Source of the DNA: CAMLFJ01 sp035524955 | GTDB lineage: Bacteria; Methylomirabilota; Methylomirabilia; Rokubacteriales; CSP1-6 | NCBI GenBank assembly: GCA_035524955.1 | Contig: DATLFG010000041.1 | Span: 11,964-75,963 of the forward strand | DNA: 64,000 bases | Direction of reading: 5' to 3' | Notes under the pieces: model-generated | Databases searched by the model: none | What the model was told of the DNA's origin: nothing | What the model saw: the letters and a program-made list of their open reading frames with translations, nothing else | Shown here: one piece after another, positions 60,897 to 64,000 of the stretch | Position numbering within the stretch: the stretch's first letter is position 1 | How the letters are laid out: every line of letters starts with the position of its first letter | Translations under genes and position numbers: made by a program

Positions 60897-61739
60897 CTAT
60901 TCGAGCGACCACCCGGCACCGTACAGCAACCCGAGGAGCAGAAGCCCGAGGACGATCCGGTAGACGACGAACGGCACGTAACTCGCCCGCTTCAGCCAAC
61001 GCATCATCAGCGTGATTGCGATCCACGCCGCCACGAAGGCGAGGCAACCACCGATGACCGCCTCCGCCGTCATGCGGGCGTTCCCCGCCTGATAGAGATC
61101 GTAGCCACCCAGCAAGCCGGCGCCGATGATGGCTGGCACCGCCAGCAGCAGCGAGAAACGCGCGGAGAGCGGACGGTCGAAACCGAGGAACCGCCCAGCG
61201 GTCATGCAGATGCCGGCGCGGCTTACCCCGGGAACGATGGCGACGCACTGCATCAGCCCTATCATGAGAGCTTCCTTCGCAGTCATCGCGGCCGGCTCAC
61301 CCTTCGCTTCGGGCCGCCGATCGGCCGCCCAGAGCCCGACGGCGAACACGAACGTCGTCCACGCGATCACCTCCATGGATCTCAAGAGGTCGGTGGCCAG
61401 GTCCTTGACCAGGAAGCCGACCACCACGATGGGGATCGTCGCGATCACCACCAACAAGAGCAGACGGAAGCGCGGCCCGCCTCGGCCGGTGAGGCCGTCG
61501 ATCAGCCCGAGCATGATCTCGGCAACATCACGCCGGAAGTATGCGATGACGGCGCCAAGTGTGCCGACGTGCAGTGCGATATCGAAGGCGAGCTTGTCGG
61601 AGGCGCTCCCGGTGTCCGGCGGTGCGCCGAGCGCCGCCAGAAGGTCGCGGCCGAGGATGAGATGGCCTGACGAGCTGATCGGCAGGAATTCGGTCACGCC
61701 TTGTACGATGGCGAGGGAAACGACGTACGAAAGTAGCAT
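60897..61739 (-). CDS. uppP: Undecaprenyl-diphosphatase (UppP/BacA)
   Basis: A 280-residue inner-membrane enzyme that dephosphorylates undecaprenyl diphosphate to recycle the cell-wall lipid carrier, and confers bacitracin resistance when abundant. Hallmarks are the first active-site region GVTEFLPISSSGHLIL (residues about 14 to 30), the second region CVAIVPGVSRAGICMTAGRF and several transmembrane helices. Length matches the family (about 265 to 280). It is monocistronic on the minus strand. A weak upstream region with TTGGACAA is seen but no convincing promoter. Confidence 0.94.
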   Translation of the reverse strand: MLLSYVVSLAIVQGVTEFLPISSSGHLILGRDLLAALGAPPDTGSASDKLAFDIALHVGTLGAVIAYFRRDVAEIMLGLIDGLTGRGGPRFRLLLLVVIATIPIVVVGFLVKDLATDLLRSMEVIAWTTFVFAVGLWAADRRPEAKGEPAAMTAKEALMIGLMQCVAIVPGVSRAGICMTAGRFLGFDRPLSARFSLLLAVPAIIGAGLLGGYDLYQAGNARMTAEAVIGGCLAFVAAWIAITLMMRWLKRASYVPFVVYRIVLGLLLLGLLYGAGWSLE

Positions 61740-61915
61740 GGATACCTGCCCCCCAGGAGCGATGCCGACGGACCCGATGGTGAACAGCGACGCGGCGACC
61801 GCACGACGAAGTTGTCCAAATTCATCGCTGCCGTTTCGCGCGGCCGGAGGCGAAGCTGTCCTGGAAATGCCAACTCGCCGCGCCCTCTCACTATATCCCG
61901 GGAGCCATTTCTTCC

Positions 61916-62076
61916 TTGAAGGGCCTCGAGATCACTGCGACCGGAGGCATCGACAGCCCCGAGAAAGCGCGCCAGGTGCTCGCGGCGGGGCGGGCGGGAT
62001 CTTCACCGGACTCATCAGATACGGCCCGCTGCTCCCGCGCCGCATCCTCGACGGCCCGCTGGCCGCTGAACGGTAG
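61916..62076 (+). pseudogene. Dihydroorotate dehydrogenase C-terminal fragment (frameshifted)
   Basis: MKGLEITATGGIDSPEKARQ (then VLAAG) in one frame and GGIFTGLIRYGPLLPRRILD (then GPLAAER and a stop) in the next frame together resemble the C-terminus of class 2 dihydroorotate dehydrogenase. The joint is near 61990, with some residues missing. The rest of the enzyme is absent. The surrounding 61740-62157 holds no other recognised gene. Confidence 0.55.
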
Positions 62077-62157
62077 GCCTCGGCCGGCGCGTGGGCGATC
62101 ATCCTGTCCCGCGGAGACCGTGCGGGGCGGGGTCGACGCCGTGCTAGATTGCTACGA

Positions 62158-63123
62158 ATGCGTGACACGACATCGGAGTTCCCGGGTGCTCGCTCGGGCG
62201 CGGCGGGCGGCGTCCTGGCAGGTGCACCGTGGATGCGGGCCTTCGCCCCCTGGGCGCTCGGGCTCGGCCTCGTTGTCCTGATCGCGGTGCTCGTGCTCAC
62301 GATGCCGGGCAACCCGATCCTGGACCTCAACCGGCGTCAGTATCGTGCGCCGGGAACCATTCTCTCGCACGCGGGTATGCTGCTCCTCCTGGTGGGCCTG
62401 GTCGCCCACGCCCCGGACTGGCTCGCCGCCGTGCGGCAGTGGCGCCCGCGCCGCCTCGCCGGCGTGCTGGCGGTCGCGATCCTGGCGCCGCTGGCCGGCC
62501 TCGCCCTCATCGGGCTCGCGTGGCCGGCCTACGGCCGGGCCCTCACGCGCGAGTGGGGGCTCGTCGAGCCGGCCCAGGCCGGCCTGTTCCTGATCTCGGC
62601 GTGGATCGCCTGGCGGCACGCCGCCTTCCTGGGGCCTCGCGCGGCGGACTACCGGCCGTACCGCTTCGTGTCGCTCTCCTGCGTGCTGCTGGCGATCGAG
62701 GAGATGGACTGGTTCGGCATCCTGGGCCCCCTGATCGGTCGGGTGGGCGCGGCCAGCGTCTACGTCGGCTCATCTCACGACCTCGTCAAGGTCGCGTGGC
62801 ACTACCCCTGGTTCGCCATCCCGCTCGTGGTGGCCGGTCTGCTCGGGCTCGGGCTGATCTGGTCCCGCGGCTACCTGACGGTGGGCTTCATCCGGCGCGA
62901 GATGTTCGAGCCGACGACGCTCCTCCTCTACGCCGCGTTCGCGGCGCAGGCGGTGGCCCAGGCCCTCGACGTCGACGACACGCTGCTGAGCACGCGTCAT
63001 CCGATCTTCCGCTATCCGCTCGAGGAACCGTGCGAGCTGCTCGCGGACCTGCTACTCGCAAGCGGGCTCCTGCTGAAGTACGTCCGAGACTGGCGCCGCG
63101 CAGGGTCTCCGCGAGCGCAGTAG
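62158..63123 (+). CDS. Integral membrane protein of unknown family
   Basis: A 321-residue protein starting MRDTTSEFPGARSGAAGGVL at ATG 62158. About eight hydrophobic segments are visible, e.g. LGLGLVVLIAVLVLTMPGNP, GMLLLLVGLVAHAPDW and IPLVVAGLLGLGLIW. A conserved-looking polar stretch is LAIEEMDWFGILGPL. The layout suggests a transporter-like or enzyme-like membrane protein, but no named family is evident. It lies on the plus strand downstream of the pyrD remnant and upstream of a decayed region. Confidence 0.65.
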   Translation: MRDTTSEFPGARSGAAGGVLAGAPWMRAFAPWALGLGLVVLIAVLVLTMPGNPILDLNRRQYRAPGTILSHAGMLLLLVGLVAHAPDWLAAVRQWRPRRLAGVLAVAILAPLAGLALIGLAWPAYGRALTREWGLVEPAQAGLFLISAWIAWRHAAFLGPRAADYRPYRFVSLSCVLLAIEEMDWFGILGPLIGRVGAASVYVGSSHDLVKVAWHYPWFAIPLVVAGLLGLGLIWSRGYLTVGFIRREMFEPTTLLLYAAFAAQAVAQALDVDDTLLSTRHPIFRYPLEEPCELLADLLLASGLLLKYVRDWRRAGSPRAQ

Positions 63124-63269
63124 ACTCCTGGCCACGAACACGGGGCTCAATCACGGGAAGTTCTCGGCATTGCCACGGGGCCGGCGTCGATGACACCCAG
63201 GCTCGCGCGAGTCATCCCGACGATGGTCCGGCTGATGGGCGCCGAGACCATCCCCAAGCCGAGGTCGAG

Positions 63270-63380
63270 GCAACCCTGTCGCAATGGCTGCTCCTGAACC
63301 ACGGTCGTCATGTGCTCACTGCGACGGCCTGGTTGGCAGCGCTGAAGGCATTCTCGATGCGAGGCGAGCACGGTGGCTAG
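63270..63380 (+). pseudogene. DUF1772-like C-terminal remnant
   Basis: A plus-strand frame ending at 63380 contains ATLSQWLLLNHGRHVLTATA then WLAALKAFSM, resembling the last helix of DUF1772 anthrone-oxygenase-like membrane proteins. No upstream part of the family is readable in the same frame. The 63124-63478 gap holds nothing else I can name. Confidence 0.3.
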
Positions 63381-63478
63381 CCGGCGCTGCCGGGCGGTGA
63401 TGTGCGCGGGCTCAACCGACGCGTCCCGCCGCATGGACGACGCTGGCCCAGCGGGCCGGGCCGGTCGGCGGAGGTGGA

Positions 63479-63982
63479 TCAGCCGGCCGGATTCCCGCCG
63501 ACGGCGCCGCCCGCCGCGAGAAGGCGCTTTCGATGGACCTCCCCGCGCCGACTGCCCAGCACGAGAGGGAGCCGGCCGAAGCGCTTCCGCAGGCGGTTGA
63601 TCGCTCGCAGGATTCGGGGCCGGCCGACGATCCGGCGCTCGACTCGACGCTTGCCCGGAAGATCGACCAGCATGAGGCCGACCAGGATGGTCAGCAGCCC
63701 CTGTCCGGGAACCCCGGGCAGCGCCAGGATGATGCCCACCCCGACGAGAATGGCACCCAGGACGTTCTTGCCGAACCGAGCCGTGAGGCGAAGCACGGGA
63801 TGACGGTCCACCCAGACATCACGGGAATGGAACTCCTGAAAGTACGTGGGGGGCAGCTTCACGAGCAGGAATCCCGCCACGAGCAGGCTGCCGACGATCG
63901 TGACCAGGAACAGGGAAACGCCGAAGAACACTCCCCCCCAGGTGAGATCCTCGATGAGCCACTGGATGATACGGTCGGTCAT
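63479..63982 (-). CDS. PGPGW-like membrane protein
   Basis: A 167-residue membrane protein starting MTDRIIQWLIEDLTWGGVFF. It has two or three hydrophobic segments, one containing the loop LALPGVPGQGLLTILVGLML, similar to small PGPGW-type proteins of unknown function. The C-terminal third is basic (RKRFGRLPLVLGSRRGEVHR) and probably cytoplasmic. The gene is complete inside the window. Confidence 0.6.
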   Translation of the reverse strand: MTDRIIQWLIEDLTWGGVFFGVSLFLVTIVGSLLVAGFLLVKLPPTYFQEFHSRDVWVDRHPVLRLTARFGKNVLGAILVGVGIILALPGVPGQGLLTILVGLMLVDLPGKRRVERRIVGRPRILRAINRLRKRFGRLPLVLGSRRGEVHRKRLLAAGGAVGGNPAG

Positions 63983-64000
63983 GGCGTCCTCACAGCGGAT

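Noticed and set aside
60592..60963. A 123-codon plus-strand frame from a TTG start
   Set aside because: It has no recognised family, lacks a ribosome site and its end overlaps uppP. Listed only as an intergenic note.

Overview
The window is a very GC-rich (roughly 70%) bacterial chromosome segment with dense, short-spaced genes. Gene content points to a soil or subsurface heterotroph of the Candidatus Rokubacteria/Methylomirabilota type: LLM-family flavin oxidoreductase, dipeptide-type ABC importers, several TauD-type dioxygenases, amidohydrolase, Asp/Glu-racemase-like protein, CoA ligases and Tat-exported enzymes. This placement is inference from gene content only. No rRNA, tRNA, CRISPR array, intact transposase or prophage was seen.

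Layout. 1-2.8 kb (minus): 5' part of an ACT-domain malic enzyme, an alpha/beta hydrolase and an LLM oxidoreductase, with a repeat element between them. 2.9-7.8 kb (plus): HEAT-repeat protein, HD-GYP protein, phosphatidylserine synthase and an Asp/Glu-racemase-like protein, tightly packed. 7.8-11.6 kb (minus): a hypothetical, DUF427, hydrolase, a 3-hydroxyisobutyrate-dehydrogenase-like gene with a disturbed 3' end, a PspC protein and a membrane/coiled-coil protein. 11.7-18.6 kb: two convergent dipeptide-type ABC importer sets (binding protein plus two permeases each, no ATPase), each behind a recognisable sigma70-like promoter. 19-24.6 kb: alanine dehydrogenase, TauD dioxygenase, glycine-zipper lipoprotein, PPOX protein, MATE exporter and FecR protein. 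23.5-26.5 kb is a decayed zone with gene fragments and frameshifts.

26.5-37.6 kb: acyl-CoA ligase, a strongly structured intergenic segment, a minus-strand cluster (GYD, MoaD-like ubiquitin fold, BNR propeller, short YCII, DoxX, DinB, SRPBCC), a mechanosensitive channel, a cytidylate-kinase-like/BON fusion, a second TauD dioxygenase and an amidohydrolase. 37.6-43.6 kb: NUDIX hydrolase, gene remnants and an RND exporter with its adaptor. 43.9-52 kb (plus): dienelactone-hydrolase-like protein, zinc-type dehydrogenase, then a likely catabolic operon (ThDP enzyme, triple-Rid protein, NDP-forming acyl-CoA synthetase, enoyl-CoA hydratase). 52-64 kb: a large zinc-ribbon/cyclase/ATPase/TPR regulator, a membrane-anchored MutS-like ATPase, small proteins, a Tat-exported F420/NADP-type reductase, a flavin disulfide-reductase homologue, UppP and membrane proteins.

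The most unusual items are: a HEAT/HD-GYP pair sharing an N-terminal module; a triple tandem Rid protein inside a CoA/ThDP operon; a probable AUC start codon; a MoaD-like protein coupled to a BNR propeller; a structured intergenic region near 28.3-28.6 kb; and an unusual number of truncated or frameshifted genes, including an SDR reduced to its two ends. Some of the frameshifts may be sequencing or assembly errors and should be checked against reads.
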